Below are positions 35,047 through 45,276 of a DNA stretch of 64,000 nt, piece after piece; positions within the stretch are counted from its first letter, which is position 1, and each line of letters opens with the position of its first letter. A model generated the notes under the pieces. That model had not been told where the DNA came from and made no database searches. It saw nothing but the letters and a program-made list of their open reading frames with translations. The stretch is from Stakelama saccharophila (GTDB taxonomy: Bacteria; Pseudomonadota; Alphaproteobacteria; Sphingomonadales; Sphingomonadaceae): the NCBI RefSeq assembly GCF_032229225.1, contig NZ_CP135076.1, positions 434,001-498,000 on the forward strand, given 5' to 3'. The position numbers and the translations under genes were made by a program.

Positions 35047-35949
35047 TTATTTGATCCGGTAGATGCGCTCCGCATTCGCGGCGAACAGGCGGTCCCGCTC
35101 ATCCTCGTCGAACTCGTCGGTGATCGCGTCATAGGCCGACAGGTGCTGATCGAAGCTGCCGAACAGCTTGTCGGTGGGGAAATTGCTCGCGAACATGCAG
35201 CGATCGATGCCGAACATGTCGATGGTTTCCAGCACCAGCGGGCGGACCTGCTCGATCGACCATGGGCGATAGGCAAAGCCCATCCCCGAAATCTTCACCG
35301 CGCCGGCCGGAAGGGCGGCGATGGCGCGCATTCCTGTACGCCATTCCTCCAGGCCGTGCGTGTCGGTCGGCACCATCATGCCCATGTGGTTCACGATCAC
35401 CGGGATCTGCGGGTGCCGTTCGGCCAGTCGGGCGATCCCCGGCATCTGGGCGGGGTAGCATTGCAGGTCGAAGGAAAGGCCGTGTTTCGACAACAGGCCG
35501 AAGCCATGCTGCCATGCCGCATCGCCGGTCACGTCGCGCGGGCAATAGGTGCGCTGCGCATCGGGGTGCCAGTTGACGATGTGCCGGATACCGCGAACCG
35601 AGCGGTGCCGGGAATGGGCGGCGAGCTTCGCGTCCAGGTCGGGATCGTCCAGCGCGGCCTGCGCCACGATCGCGACGGGTAGCGACTGCGCATCGGCCAT
35701 CGCCTGTATCCAGCGAGTTTCCGCCAGCGCGTCGCTCGGGTCGGCACCCGCTTCGATATGGACGATGCCGGCGACGTTCCAGCCGTCGGCATCGTGCAGA
35801 TAATCGCCGAGGCGATAATCCTTCGCGATCCTCTCGACACTGCCATTGGGCCCGTCGTCCGAAAAGGGCGGCGCCAGCCAGGGATAGGACAGACGGTCCA
35901 GTTCCCACAGATGGACATGAGCGTCGATGAAGCGCGACGGCTTCGGCAT
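35047..35949 (-). CDS. lra2: Amidohydrolase-family sugar lactonase, probable L-rhamnono-1,4-lactonase
   Basis: 300 residues of the metal-dependent amidohydrolase group COG3618. Metal-site motifs are FIDAHVHLWEL at the N-terminus, VNHMGMM and the terminal SNFPTDK. These proteins open aldonolactones. Its position in one operon with an SDR, a fumarylacetoacetate-hydrolase-family enzyme and L-rhamnonate dehydratase points to opening L-rhamnono-gamma-lactone to L-rhamnonate, as the second step of the Sphingomonas non-phosphorylative route (LRA2). It could equally serve L-fucono-lactone. Its ATG overlaps the upstream SDR stop by one base. Confidence 0.8.
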   Translation of the reverse strand: MPKPSRFIDAHVHLWELDRLSYPWLAPPFSDDGPNGSVERIAKDYRLGDYLHDADGWNVAGIVHIEAGADPSDALAETRWIQAMADAQSLPVAIVAQAALDDPDLDAKLAAHSRHRSVRGIRHIVNWHPDAQRTYCPRDVTGDAAWQHGFGLLSKHGLSFDLQCYPAQMPGIARLAERHPQIPVIVNHMGMMVPTDTHGLEEWRTGMRAIAALPAGAVKISGMGFAYRPWSIEQVRPLVLETIDMFGIDRCMFASNFPTDKLFGSFDQHLSAYDAITDEFDEDERDRLFAANAERIYRIK

Positions 35950-36698
35950 CAGAAGGTGGTCCGCCCGCCCGAGGTGTCAAAGGTGGCGGCGGTGGTGAAG
36001 CTGCATTCCTCGCTCGCCATGAAGCAGATCATCGCCGCGTTTTCGTCGACCTCGCCGAGGCGTCCCATCGGGATCTTGGAGCGCATGTAATCGACCTGGC
36101 TTTCGGGAAGTTGCTCCAGGATCGGACTTTCGAAAGTGGCGGGCGTCAGGCTGTTGGCGATGACGCCCTTCGTCGCCAGTTCCTTGCCCAATGACTTGGT
36201 AAAGCCGATCACGCCGGCCTTTGACGCGGAATAGGCGCTGGCATTGGGATTGCCCTCCTTGCCCGCGACCGAAGACACGTTGACGATGCGGCCATAGCCG
36301 TTCTTCAGCATGTGCGGGATCACCGCGCGATTGCAGTAGAACAGTCCGTTGAGATTGATGTCGATGACGCGCTGCCAACTGTCGATCGGATAGTCCTGAA
36401 CCTCGGCGGTCGCGCCGGTGATGCCGGCCGACACGACCAACACGTCGACGCGCCCGAGCACTTTCGCCGTCTCGTCCGCCGCGCGCGCCACGGCCTGCGG
36501 GTCGGCGATGTCCAGCGCTGCCGTGTGGACGCCGCCGACGGCCGACTTCGCCTCGATAAGCGCATCCTCGTTCAGGTCCCACAACGCGACCTTTCCGCCT
36601 TCTGCGGTAATGCGCGCAGCGACCGCGCGGCCGAGGCCGGACGCCCCGCCCGCGACGATGGCCGTGCGCCCGGCGAACCGTTCGGCATAACTGCTCAT
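35949..36698 (-). CDS. lra5: SDR dehydrogenase, probable 2-keto-3-deoxy-L-rhamnonate 4-dehydrogenase
   Basis: 249 residues of the classical short-chain dehydrogenase family. NAD-binding motif GGASGLGRAV near residue 20, catalytic SSVAGKEGNPNASAYSASKAG with the Ser-Tyr-Lys set, and a C-terminus ending TSGGRTTF. It is encoded between the lactonase and a fumarylacetoacetate-hydrolase-family enzyme that cleaves 2,4-diketo acids. The expected reaction is therefore oxidation of 2-keto-3-deoxy-L-rhamnonate at C4 (LRA5 in Sphingomonas), not the first oxidation of rhamnose, for which a better candidate lies at 59641. Start ATG overlaps the upstream stop by four bases. Confidence 0.75.
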   Translation of the reverse strand: MSSYAERFAGRTAIVAGGASGLGRAVAARITAEGGKVALWDLNEDALIEAKSAVGGVHTAALDIADPQAVARAADETAKVLGRVDVLVVSAGITGATAEVQDYPIDSWQRVIDINLNGLFYCNRAVIPHMLKNGYGRIVNVSSVAGKEGNPNASAYSASKAGVIGFTKSLGKELATKGVIANSLTPATFESPILEQLPESQVDYMRSKIPMGRLGEVDENAAMICFMASEECSFTTAATFDTSGGRTTF

Positions 36699-37558
36699 GA
36701 CAGCGCCTCACGGCTCCATGCGACGAATTCCTGGCGCTGTTGCCCCAGCTTTTCGATGCCCAGTTCGACCACGTCGCCCGGCTTCAGATACCAGGGTTCG
36801 GGCTTCTGGCCCAGGCCGACGCCCGGCGGGGTGCCGGTGGTGATGATGTCGCCGGGTTCCAGCGTCATGAACTGCGAACAATAAGCGACGATCTGCGCCA
36901 CGGTGAAGATCATCGTCTCGCTCGACCCGTCCTGCATGCGCTTGCCGTTCACGTCGAGCCACATGGACAGCTTTTGCGGGTCGCCCACCTCGTCGGCGGT
37001 GACCAGCCATGGGCCGACGGGGCCGAAGGTCGGAAAGCCCTTGCCCTTGTCCCAGGTCGGCCCGCGTTCCTGTTGCCAATGGCGTTCGGACACGTCGTTG
37101 ATTACGCAATAGCCAGCGACATGATCGAGCGCGTCGGCTTCCTCGACATAGCTTGCACGCTTGCCGATGATGACGCCCAGCTCGACTTCCCAATCGGTCT
37201 TCTTCGAATCGCGCGGGATCACGACGGGGTCGTTCGGGCCCTGGATGCAGTTCGACCATTTGTTGAACACCACCGGCTCCTCCGGGATCGGCAGGTTCGA
37301 TTCGGCGGCATGGTCGGCATAGTTCAGGCCGATGGCGATGAACTTGCCCGGATTGGCGACCGGCGCGCCATAACGCGGCTCACCCTCGACCAGCGGCAGC
37401 GAGGCGGTATCGGCGCCGGCAATGCGCGTCAGCGTATCGGCGCCAAGCGTGTCGGCGGTGATATCGGCAAGGATACCCGACAGGTCGCGTATCCTGCCCT
37501 CGGCGTCGATCAGGCCGGGCTTCTCGCTGCCCTTCGGGCCATAGCGGCAAATCTTCAT
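36695..37558 (-). CDS. lra6: Fumarylacetoacetate hydrolase-family enzyme, probable 2,4-diketo-3-deoxy-L-rhamnonate hydrolase
   Basis: 287 residues of the FAH family. Metal-binding elements are EEPVVFNKWSNC, the acidic cluster DWEVELGVIIGK and DVSERHWQ, and TGTPPGVGLGQKP near the C-terminus. The family cleaves carbon-carbon bonds in diketo acids or handles related keto acids. In a rhamnose operon the expected reaction is hydrolysis of 2,4-diketo-3-deoxy-L-rhamnonate to pyruvate and L-lactate (LRA6), the last step of the non-phosphorylative route. GAGGA lies seven bases before the ATG. L-lactate would be taken up by the LldD encoded at 60411. Confidence 0.82.
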   Translation of the reverse strand: MKICRYGPKGSEKPGLIDAEGRIRDLSGILADITADTLGADTLTRIAGADTASLPLVEGEPRYGAPVANPGKFIAIGLNYADHAAESNLPIPEEPVVFNKWSNCIQGPNDPVVIPRDSKKTDWEVELGVIIGKRASYVEEADALDHVAGYCVINDVSERHWQQERGPTWDKGKGFPTFGPVGPWLVTADEVGDPQKLSMWLDVNGKRMQDGSSETMIFTVAQIVAYCSQFMTLEPGDIITTGTPPGVGLGQKPEPWYLKPGDVVELGIEKLGQQRQEFVAWSREALS

Positions 37559-37568
37559 CGAAAAATCC

Positions 37569-38756
37569 TCAATTGGGGAAAGGGCGGTCCAAGGCGACGT
37601 CCGGGTTCAACTCCACGCCGAAGCCCGGTTTGTCGAGCGCCGAGATACGCAGCCGTCCCTGCTCGGGAACCGGCTCGTTCTGCAATAGTGGGTGGAACAT
37701 CGGCACCACCGCACTGGCGTCGGGATGCATCATCAGGAATTCTGCGAACGGCGAATTGTGGCGCGTGCACACGAAATGGTAGCTGTAGACCGACGATCCG
37801 TGCGGCACCACCAGCTTGCTGTGCGCATCGGCAAGCGCCGAAATCTTCAAGAGTTCGGTAAGCCCGCCGCACCAGCCGATATCGGGCTGGATGATGTCGC
37901 AGCATTCCATTTCGAACAGCATGCGAAAGCCCCAGCGGGTCGCCTCATGCTCGCCGGTGGTGACCAGCATGCCGCGCGGCACGTTGCGGCGCAGTTCGGC
38001 ATAGCCCCAATAATCGTCGGGGCTGATCGCCTCCTCGATCCATTTCAGGCCGAACTCGTTCCATGCGCGCGTCGCCAGCCGCGTTGCATAGCTGACGTCG
38101 AGCGACATCCAGCAATCGAGCATCAGCCAGAAATCCTTGCCGACGCGCGAACGCATCTCACCGATACCAGCAAGATTCCGGGCAAGGCCTTCTTCACCCT
38201 CCGCCGGTCCGTGGTGCAGCGGCATCTTTCCACCGACAAAACCAAGCTCCTTGGCGAGGTCCGGCCGCGCGCCGGTGGCGTAGAATTGCAATTCGTCGCG
38301 CACCGCGCCGCCCAGCAGCGCATGGACCGGTTCCCCGCGCAGCTTGCCCAGAAGGTCCCACAGCGCCAGGTCGACGCCTGAAATCGCGTTGATGACCAGT
38401 CCCTTGCGACCGTAATATTGGGTCGAGAAATACATCTGGTCCCAGATCTTCTCGAACTCGGCCGGGTCGCGGCCGATCAGGAAGCGGGCGAGGTGATGCT
38501 CGACGATATAGGCGGCCGGAACGCCGCCGGTGGTCACCGCGAACCCGGTGGTGCCGTCTTCCGCCTCGATCTCGACGACCAGCGTGCCGAGTACGTTGAT
38601 GCCGAAGCTCTGTCGGCTTTCGCGATATTCGGGATAGCGCGCCATCGGCGTGGCGATGTGATCATCGATCCAGTGTCCGCCGGACTGATCGTGATAGTCG
38701 GCGCCGCCGCCACGCCCCACGAGCGCGCGCACGGACCGGATCTTTGATAAAGCCAA
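37569..38756 (-). CDS. rhmD: L-rhamnonate dehydratase (enolase superfamily)
   Basis: 395 residues of the mandelate racemase branch of the enolase superfamily. The N-terminal capping domain carries [15 protein letters not shown] and [19 protein letters not shown], typical of rhamnonate dehydratases. Barrel metal ligands are Asp in [10 protein letters not shown], Glu in KWIEEAIS and Glu in [12 protein letters not shown], with the general base His in LVVPHGSS. It dehydrates L-rhamnonate to 2-keto-3-deoxy-L-rhamnonate. The start is a TTG with GAGGGG nine bases upstream; no ATG fits better. First gene of a six-gene minus-strand operon ending with GH78, transcribed from the AT-rich region at 38781-38800 that it shares with the divergent clan GH-A gene. 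Confidence 0.9.
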   Translation of the reverse strand: MALSKIRSVRALVGRGGGADYHDQSGGHWIDDHIATPMARYPEYRESRQSFGINVLGTLVVEIEAEDGTTGFAVTTGGVPAAYIVEHHLARFLIGRDPAEFEKIWDQMYFSTQYYGRKGLVINAISGVDLALWDLLGKLRGEPVHALLGGAVRDELQFYATGARPDLAKELGFVGGKMPLHHGPAEGEEGLARNLAGIGEMRSRVGKDFWLMLDCWMSLDVSYATRLATRAWNEFGLKWIEEAISPDDYWGYAELRRNVPRGMLVTTGEHEATRWGFRMLFEMECCDIIQPDIGWCGGLTELLKISALADAHSKLVVPHGSSVYSYHFVCTRHNSPFAEFLMMHPDASAVVPMFHPLLQNEPVPEQGRLRISALDKPGFGVELNPDVALDRPFPN

Positions 38757-38787
38757 CCGCGCAACCCCTCTTTCATTCTCTATATAT

Positions 38788-38799
38788 AATAGTACTATT
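38788..38799. promoter_or_regulatory. Palindromic AT-rich operator-like site between rhmD and the clan GH-A gene
   Basis: AATAGTACTATT is a perfect 12-base palindrome inside a run of A and T, 32 bases before rhmD and 108 bases before the divergent glycosidase gene. It shares the TAnTA core with the sites at 11961, 20231 and 26733. Confidence 0.6.
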
Positions 38800-38906
38800 T
38801 ATTCCGAACACGATGTCAATCGGGAAGCCGCCGGTCGAGCGGCGAAATTGGTCGAAAACCGATCTGATCGTTCGCCGACCGGGCAAGGTAGAGGATGGAG
38901 GGGTCT

Positions 38907-41141
38907 ATGAAATGGTGGAGCGCGCTTGTCGCGCCGGCGATGCTCGTCGGCACGGTGCAGGCCCAGGAGATGGCGGGCAACCCGCCCCAGAAAGAATATG
39001 ATCCCGGCTGGGCGCCGTTCGTCATCGACCACTTCGCGCGTCGGGACTCGGCGGCCGATGCGCGCTTTCTGCTCGATGCGCCGGCGGGCAAGCATGGTTT
39101 TGTCCGGGCGCGCGAGGGGCATCTCTATTTCGACGACGGCACGCGGCTGAAATGCTGGGGCGTCAACCTGACGGGCTGGACGCCGGGGTCGGAGGAGATT
39201 CCCGCGCATGAAGAGGCGGACATATTCGCCGCCGAACTGGCGCGGCTGGGCGTCAATTGCGTGCGCCTCCATTTTCTCGACATGCCCGATCGAACGCACC
39301 TGATAGAGAAGGAGCGCGGGCCGACCGGTGACCTGGAGCCGGTGGTGCAGATGCCGCGCGGGCTGATCGAATCGGACCGGCCCGACACCGGCCATTTCGA
39401 TGCCGAGCAGCTCGACCGGCTCGATTATTTCTTCTCCCGGCTCAAGGCGAAGGGCATCTATGTCAACATCAACCTTCTGGTCGGCCATACGTGGAAGCCG
39501 GGCGACGACGTGCCGCAGGCCGATCTGCTATGGGTCGCGAAGGGCTATGCCTATTTCGTTCCCGAACTGATCGCGCGGCAGAAGGAATATGCCCGCAAGC
39601 TTCTGGACCACCGCAACGCCTATACGGGGCTGCGCTATGCCGATGACCCGGCCGTATCGACGGTGGAGATCGTCAACGAAAACTCGCTGCTCGAATTCTG
39701 GATACGCAACTGGCTGCGCGGCGAGCGGGAGGCGGGAAAGCCGCGGCATCAGCTCGACATCACCCCGCGCTACCATGCGCTACTCACCGCAAACTATAAC
39801 GACTGGCTGGCCGCGCATCGCACGCCGGCAGAGATCGACGCGATGCGGCAGGAGGCGGGGGTCGCCTCCGGCGCCCCCGTACCTCTGATGCGCCGCCAGC
39901 AATTCGGGGCGGCATCGAAGCTGCGCTTTCACAGCGAGGCGCAGTTCCTGACCGATGTGGAGCGCGGCTTCTTCGCCGACATGCACGATTTCCTGCGCGA
40001 GGCGCTTGGGGTGAAGGCGCCGATCGTTGATACCGCCGATCACAGCTATTTCATTCCCGGTCAGCCGCTGCTGCGCTCGACGCAGCATGCCGATGTGATC
40101 GACGCCCATGTCTATTGGCAGCATCCGGCGATCTTCGGAAAGCGCAACACGCCGATGGTGAACGATCCCGAAGGATCGATCCTCCAACGCTTGTCGCGCA
40201 CCGCGATGGCAGGAAAGCCGTTCGCTGTGAGCGAGGCGAACGAGCCTTTTCCGCACGAATATGACGCGGAGTTCATCCCGATCCTCGCCTCCTATGCCGC
40301 GTTCCAGGACTGGGACGAGATCTTCTTCTACACCTTCGAAACCAAGAAGAAGGACGGATGGAAGGGGCTGGTCGGCGATCATTTCGACATGACCCAGCAC
40401 CCGACCAAGATCGCGCAACTGCCGGTCGGCGCGATGATCTTCCTGCGCGGCGACGTGGCGGCGGCGAAGCGGACGGTGACGCGCAGCTATTCCACGGACC
40501 AGGTGATCGAACAGATGCGCATGCCCATGTCGGCGATGCCCGCCTTCACCCCCGGCTATCCGCCCCTTCTGCCGCTGGTGCACGAAACGCGCATCGCCTG
40601 CCTCGACTGCGAGGCGAAAGCGGCCGCAACGCCCGGACGCACGATGCCGATCGTGTCGGATACCGGCGAACTGCGCTGGTCGGTCGATGACGGGCGGGAC
40701 GGCGTGGTCACGGTCGATACGCAGCGGACCCAGGCGCTTGTCGGGCACGTCCGCCAGACGGGCGCGCGTACGACCAACCTGACCGCCGACATCGCGACGC
40801 CCTTCGCCGCGATCACCCTGTCCTCGCTCGACGGCAAGCCGATCGATCATTCCGACCGGCTGCTGCTCACCACCACGGCACGGGTGAAGAATAGCGGCAT
40901 GACCTGGAACGCGCGGCGCAGCGTGTCGCGCGAGTGGGGCAGCGCCCCGTCGATGATCGAGCCGGTGGCCGGCTGGCTGCAGTTTCGCGACCTTGTCGGC
41001 GTCGTCGACATTACCGCGACCCCGCTGGACGGCGCGTCGCAGCCGATGGCGCCGATCAAGGCGCGGCTGCTGGAAAATGGCTGGGAACTGCCGATAGGTG
41101 AGCAAGCGACCACCAGCTACCTGATCCGCGTCTATCGCTGA
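38907..41141 (+). CDS. Exported clan GH-A glycoside hydrolase, family not assigned
   Basis: 744 residues, ATG after GGAGGGG. Signal peptide MKWWSALVAPAMLVGTVQA. A GH5-like TIM barrel begins LKCWGVNLTGWTPG and INCVRLHFLD-type strands follow. The acid/base is Glu258 in VEIVNENS, the classical Asn-Glu pair, and the nucleophile candidate is Glu443 in FAVSEANEPF. The last 150 or so residues form a beta-sandwich. I cannot place it in a numbered GH family. Its neighbours suggest a galactosidase, galacturonidase or apiosidase-like step on pectic side chains. It is divergent from rhmD and convergent with the GH106 gene. Confidence 0.75.
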   Translation: MKWWSALVAPAMLVGTVQAQEMAGNPPQKEYDPGWAPFVIDHFARRDSAADARFLLDAPAGKHGFVRAREGHLYFDDGTRLKCWGVNLTGWTPGSEEIPAHEEADIFAAELARLGVNCVRLHFLDMPDRTHLIEKERGPTGDLEPVVQMPRGLIESDRPDTGHFDAEQLDRLDYFFSRLKAKGIYVNINLLVGHTWKPGDDVPQADLLWVAKGYAYFVPELIARQKEYARKLLDHRNAYTGLRYADDPAVSTVEIVNENSLLEFWIRNWLRGEREAGKPRHQLDITPRYHALLTANYNDWLAAHRTPAEIDAMRQEAGVASGAPVPLMRRQQFGAASKLRFHSEAQFLTDVERGFFADMHDFLREALGVKAPIVDTADHSYFIPGQPLLRSTQHADVIDAHVYWQHPAIFGKRNTPMVNDPEGSILQRLSRTAMAGKPFAVSEANEPFPHEYDAEFIPILASYAAFQDWDEIFFYTFETKKKDGWKGLVGDHFDMTQHPTKIAQLPVGAMIFLRGDVAAAKRTVTRSYSTDQVIEQMRMPMSAMPAFTPGYPPLLPLVHETRIACLDCEAKAAATPGRTMPIVSDTGELRWSVDDGRDGVVTVDTQRTQALVGHVRQTGARTTNLTADIATPFAAITLSSLDGKPIDHSDRLLLTTTARVKNSGMTWNARRSVSREWGSAPSMIEPVAGWLQFRDLVGVVDITATPLDGASQPMAPIKARLLENGWELPIGEQATTSYLIRVYR

Positions 41142-41145
41142 GAGA

Positions 41146-41175
41146 GGCGGGGCGCCGCTCGGACAGCGCCCCGCC
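41146..41175. terminator. Bidirectional terminator between converging glycosidase genes
   Basis: GGCGGGGCGC and GCGCCCCGCC form a ten-base perfect stem around a ten-base loop, five bases after the plus-strand stop and six bases before the minus-strand stop, followed by a short TTT on the plus strand. Confidence 0.7.
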
Positions 41176-41180
41176 GCCTT

Positions 41181-44100
41181 TCAGCGGATTGTCCTTTCCT
41201 GCGCGAAGACCAGCCGGACCGGCCCGAGCAGTCCTGAATCGAGCAGCGGGTCGTCGGCGGAGAAGAATTTCCACGGAGTGAAGGTCACGCGGCCATTGTC
41301 GGGCTTCGGTTCGCCCTCCCGATACCAGTCGGGAAGCTCGGTGATCTTTTGCGCCATCACATCGCCCGTCTTCTTGCCGTCGGCGTTGAACGTCTCGCCC
41401 ACCGGCCATTCGCCATCGACATAGTTTCCGGCATCGGGATCCGGCTTCCGCGCGTCGCCGATCATGCGATTGGGCCAAAGCGTCGTCACCGCGACCGACA
41501 CGGCATTGGCGCCGGCATGAACGGCATCGGTGATGTCGACGCGGTAGGGCTCCTTCCAGACCTGGCCCAGATCCTTGCCGTTCACCGTTACATCGGCCAG
41601 CACCTCGACCCGGCCAAGGTCCAGATAGACACGCCGCCCGCGTTGCAACGCCGCGGCGGGAACGTCGATATCGCGGCTATAGGTGGCGGTGCCGCTGAAA
41701 TGGCGGATCGCCGGATCGGCATTGTGGCTGAGCGATTCCAGCTTGTTCAGCGTGACGGCGTCGGGCGCGCCGCGATCCCGTTCGAACGTCACCCGCCATG
41801 GACCGGAAACGACCTTCGGTGCGGGCACGTCGGCCGAGAAGCGGGATCCGTCGCTCAGCCGGTAATCGCCCGCCTGCCAGACGCGTGCGTGCACCGCGCC
41901 GTCGGCGTCGATGGTCAGGTCGGCCGGCGCCGCGCTGACCGGCGGCGGTGGCGGCCCCTTGGCCGCGAGCCTTGCGATTTCTCCGGCGCTCAGCGCCCGA
42001 TCCTCGGTACGGATCGGACCGTTGTTGCCTTCGAAAAAATAGGTGAAGCCGGACCATGACGGCGCGTCACTGCCGCCGGCAAAGACCGTGCGTCCGCTCT
42101 TCAGCCCCGTCTTCGCCTTCTTGCCGTTGATGTACAGCGTTGGCGTGCCGTGGTCGTACACGACCGCGAAATGCGTCCATCCGCTGATCGGCTGGTGCGA
42201 CACCAGCACGGCGGGGACGGTATCGGGCGAGACCCGCTCGATCACGAAGGCGCCGTTGCGCCCGACGGCCAGCCCGGCAACGGCCGTGCCCTCGCCATGT
42301 ATGTCGCGGCCCGACCGGGCGGGGATCAGATAGTTCTTGCCGGTCTCGTTGATATGTCCCTCGGTGCCTTCCTGCGGCATCAGGCGCAGGTCAATATCGG
42401 GCTTCGCCCACACCGACAGGGTGAAGGTGTCGGACGGCGAGGCCGCCCTGGCCGGGGCCGCCGCCTTCGCATCAATGAAGCGTTCGCCGTCATGCGCCGC
42501 CCATTCGATCCGCTTTTCCGCCGGCTTGCGGAAGGTGACGAAGGTCGAGCCGACCGGAGACAGGGTGAAGGAAACGCGCGTGCGCCCGCCCTCCATGTCA
42601 TACACCGCGGGCGAGCTGGTCGTGCCGGTTTCCGGGTCCCACAATTCGGGCGCCTTGCCCGCAACGCGAAAGTCGCAGGTCACCGTTTCATTGCGCCGCT
42701 GGCGATTGGCGACGAAATAGCTGTCGCCGTCGGCGAGTTCGCGGTGCAGCCAGACGACCTTTCCATCGGGAGAGGCGGTGTTGCAGATGGCATCGGGGCC
42801 GGCGCCGATATCCGACAGGACCGCGCCGATCTCGCCGTCGGCATAGACCCGGCCCTTGCCGACCTTTCGCATGGGGCCCTTGGCCGCCTCGCCCCAGAGC
42901 GCGGCGGTCGCCCGTTCGAACTGCGCATCGGCAGCCTCGCCGCCGCGCAACGTCGGCTGGTGCGCCGGCCTGGGGCCGAGCAGCACCATGCCCTTTTCTA
43001 CCATGTCCCGCAGCCGCTTCGCCAGCGTCGGTGTCATCGATTCGAGCTTGTCCGGCAGGACCAGCATTCGGTACGAAGCCCCGTCGGGCAGCACGATGCG
43101 GCCGTTTTCGATCCGCGCGCGCTTCAACAGCACCTCGGCGTTGACGAGGTCGTATTTGTAGCCGCGCGGCATTTCGGGTTCGAGATAGGTGGCGAGCAGC
43201 GGACTGGTGTCGGGCGACACCTCGGGCCGGACATATTCCGCCTGGTTCGGGCTGTTCTCCCCGACGAAATACAGCACGTCCGCCACATAGCGGCCCTGGC
43301 GCAGCATGTACTGGCTGCGCGCGAGCGTATCGAGCCAGGGCCGGGCCTTTGAAAACCAGGTGTTGGTGCGATCCATATTCATGCCCCACGGCCCCATCGT
43401 CATGCCCGGCACGACATTGGGATTGGGCTGATGCGCGAAACGGTGGAAATAGATCTGGTTGAAGCCCTTGGCATACATCAGGTCACCCAGCGCCTTGAGC
43501 GCATAGGGATAGTCCGACCAGCGGCTGGTTTGTGCTTCACCGGTAAAGGCTTCGGCGGTGATCAGGTTCTTGCCGTACACATGGGCGGCGGAGGAGACCA
43601 TCTTTACCGTGCGGTTGTCGGTCCAGGGGGTGCGCGTCCAGAATTCGGTCATCGGGACCTGCACCCGGCCCGCGACCTGAAGCTCGTCGAACGGGCCGGG
43701 GCCATAGGCTTCGACCATGAATTTCAGCCCCGCCGCATTGGCGCGCTTTTCCATCTCGCCATAATAATTGTCCGCCATCAACTCGGCGAGCGTGCGGCGG
43801 AAATCGAACAGGAATCGGTCGGATTGCTCGACATCGCCGACGATTCGCCCGGTCAGCGCGGGCAGCCATCTGGTTATCGCATAATCGTTACGCGCGGCGA
43901 AGTCGGCGGGCAGCTTCTTCGTCCAATTCTGCAGCCCGGCCTCGTAACTGTCGATTTCCAGCGTGTCGAACGCAGTGCCCGCGAGCGGGCCGGCGGCCTT
44001 CACCACCTTCGCCACGCTCTGGTCGAACTGGTAGTTCACGGCTTCGGCGTCGAGCTTGTCGACTTCCAGTCCGCGGCCCGAATCCGATGCCGCGACGTTG

Positions 44101-45263
44101 ATCTTGCCGGTGGTGGTGTGGCCCATGCGAAGGATCGTCCAGCGACCCGCGGGCGCTCGCCAGTCGAGTCGGCCGGAGGCGTCGACCTTGTCGCTGATGT
44201 CGATCACCGTCGTGGGATCGATGGCATAGCGGGCCATCACATCGTCCGGGTGGTGTTCATCGCCCGTGCCGGCGTCGAAATCCTGTTCGGCCTTCACATC
44301 CCAGTCGGGGATGCGCGGCGTGGCGTAGAGCAGCGCCTCGGCCAGCCTTACCGGCGCGCTCGGCGTGATGCGGAAATATCGAGCGGTGCTTTCGTCGAAA
44401 TTGGCCGTGCCGGGGCTTTCAATGCCGCGCTCCACGCCGACCGACACCCGGGCCACCGCGCGCCAGTTCCTGCCGTCGTCGGATGCCTCGACCGTGGCGG
44501 AAAAGGCGGGTGCCTCCTTTTCGGCATAGAGCGTGACGGCCTGCGCGCCGAACGGGCGCTTCATGGTGATGACGAGCGGCGCGTCCGGTCCGGCCTCGAC
44601 GCTGCTGTGCAGGTCGCGATCGGTCAGCATGTTCTTGGCGAGCGGCGTGTCCCCTATGCGCATCTGCGCCACCTGATCGCGGTAGAAGCTTTCGTCCCCC
44701 TTCGAGGCGGGGAAGGCTATGATCGCCGAATCCTCGTAATAGTCCCGCTTGGCATAGGGGCGGGGGAGTTGGGCGCGAACGCGCTTGCCGCCGTCGACGG
44801 TGGTTTCCGTCCATACAAGCTGCTGCATCGACTGGGCGGGGCTGATCCACGGACCGCCGCTCGACGACCAGCCGGGTGCGTTCTGCATGCCCATGCGCAG
44901 GCCAAGCGAATCGGCCTTGCGCATCATGTGGGTCATCAGGTCCAGCCAGTGCGGCGACAGATAATCGACCGGTCCCTTCGGGATGTCGTTGCTGCCGTCG
45001 AAGACGAGCAGGCCGCCCAGCCCGGCATCGCGCATCGCCTCCAGGTCGGCGTCGATCCCCTCGCGGGTGACATTGCCGTTCATCCAGAAATACAGCGTGT
45101 CGGGGCGGGTGGCGTGCGGCGGTTGCCGGAAGTCCTGCACGTCGGGAGAGGATTGCGCCGCGTCCCCGGCATCCTGCGCGTGGAGCGCGGGCGGTGCGAA
45201 GTACAGCGCACATAATGCTACGCTGGCCGCCAAGCGGCGGACGGTCGTGCTCTTGCTCGGCAT
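41181..45263 (-). CDS. Exported GH106 alpha-L-rhamnosidase with an inserted lectin-like domain
   Basis: 1360 residues. The start at 45263 follows GAGAGGAA; a longer frame from 45404 is unlikely. Signal peptide [15 protein letters not shown], cleaved near LHAQD. The GH106 catalytic signature is [19 protein letters not shown] at the N-terminus, then [28 protein letters not shown] and [16 protein letters not shown] concanavalin/LamG-like module ([12 protein letters not shown] to [20 protein letters not shown]) is inserted near residues 1000-1150, followed by a galactose-binding-like C-terminal domain ([18 protein letters not shown]). Characterised GH106 enzymes remove rhamnose from rhamnogalacturonan II and related glycans. 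Third gene of a minus-strand operon after a CoA-transferase and a binding-protein-like gene. Confidence 0.92.
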   Translation of the reverse strand: MPSKSTTVRRLAASVALCALYFAPPALHAQDAGDAAQSSPDVQDFRQPPHATRPDTLYFWMNGNVTREGIDADLEAMRDAGLGGLLVFDGSNDIPKGPVDYLSPHWLDLMTHMMRKADSLGLRMGMQNAPGWSSSGGPWISPAQSMQQLVWTETTVDGGKRVRAQLPRPYAKRDYYEDSAIIAFPASKGDESFYRDQVAQMRIGDTPLAKNMLTDRDLHSSVEAGPDAPLVITMKRPFGAQAVTLYAEKEAPAFSATVEASDDGRNWRAVARVSVGVERGIESPGTANFDESTARYFRITPSAPVRLAEALLYATPRIPDWDVKAEQDFDAGTGDEHHPDDVMARYAIDPTTVIDISDKVDASGRLDWRAPAGRWTILRMGHTTTGKINVAASDSGRGLEVDKLDAEAVNYQFDQSVAKVVKAAGPLAGTAFDTLEIDSYEAGLQNWTKKLPADFAARNDYAITRWLPALTGRIVGDVEQSDRFLFDFRRTLAELMADNYYGEMEKRANAAGLKFMVEAYGPGPFDELQVAGRVQVPMTEFWTRTPWTDNRTVKMVSSAAHVYGKNLITAEAFTGEAQTSRWSDYPYALKALGDLMYAKGFNQIYFHRFAHQPNPNVVPGMTMGPWGMNMDRTNTWFSKARPWLDTLARSQYMLRQGRYVADVLYFVGENSPNQAEYVRPEVSPDTSPLLATYLEPEMPRGYKYDLVNAEVLLKRARIENGRIVLPDGASYRMLVLPDKLESMTPTLAKRLRDMVEKGMVLLGPRPAHQPTLRGGEAADAQFERATAALWGEAAKGPMRKVGKGRVYADGEIGAVLSDIGAGPDAICNTASPDGKVVWLHRELADGDSYFVANRQRRNETVTCDFRVAGKAPELWDPETGTTSSPAVYDMEGGRTRVSFTLSPVGSTFVTFRKPAEKRIEWAAHDGERFIDAKAAAPARAASPSDTFTLSVWAKPDIDLRLMPQEGTEGHINETGKNYLIPARSGRDIHGEGTAVAGLAVGRNGAFVIERVSPDTVPAVLVSHQPISGWTHFAVVYDHGTPTLYINGKKAKTGLKSGRTVFAGGSDAPSWSGFTYFFEGNNGPIRTEDRALSAGEIARLAAKGPPPPPVSAAPADLTIDADGAVHARVWQAGDYRLSDGSRFSADVPAPKVVSGPWRVTFERDRGAPDAVTLNKLESLSHNADPAIRHFSGTATYSRDIDVPAAALQRGRRVYLDLGRVEVLADVTVNGKDLGQVWKEPYRVDITDAVHAGANAVSVAVTTLWPNRMIGDARKPDPDAGNYVDGEWPVGETFNADGKKTGDVMAQKITELPDWYREGEPKPDNGRVTFTPWKFFSADDPLLDSGLLGPVRLVFAQERTIR

Positions 45264-45276
45264 TGTTTCCTCTCCC

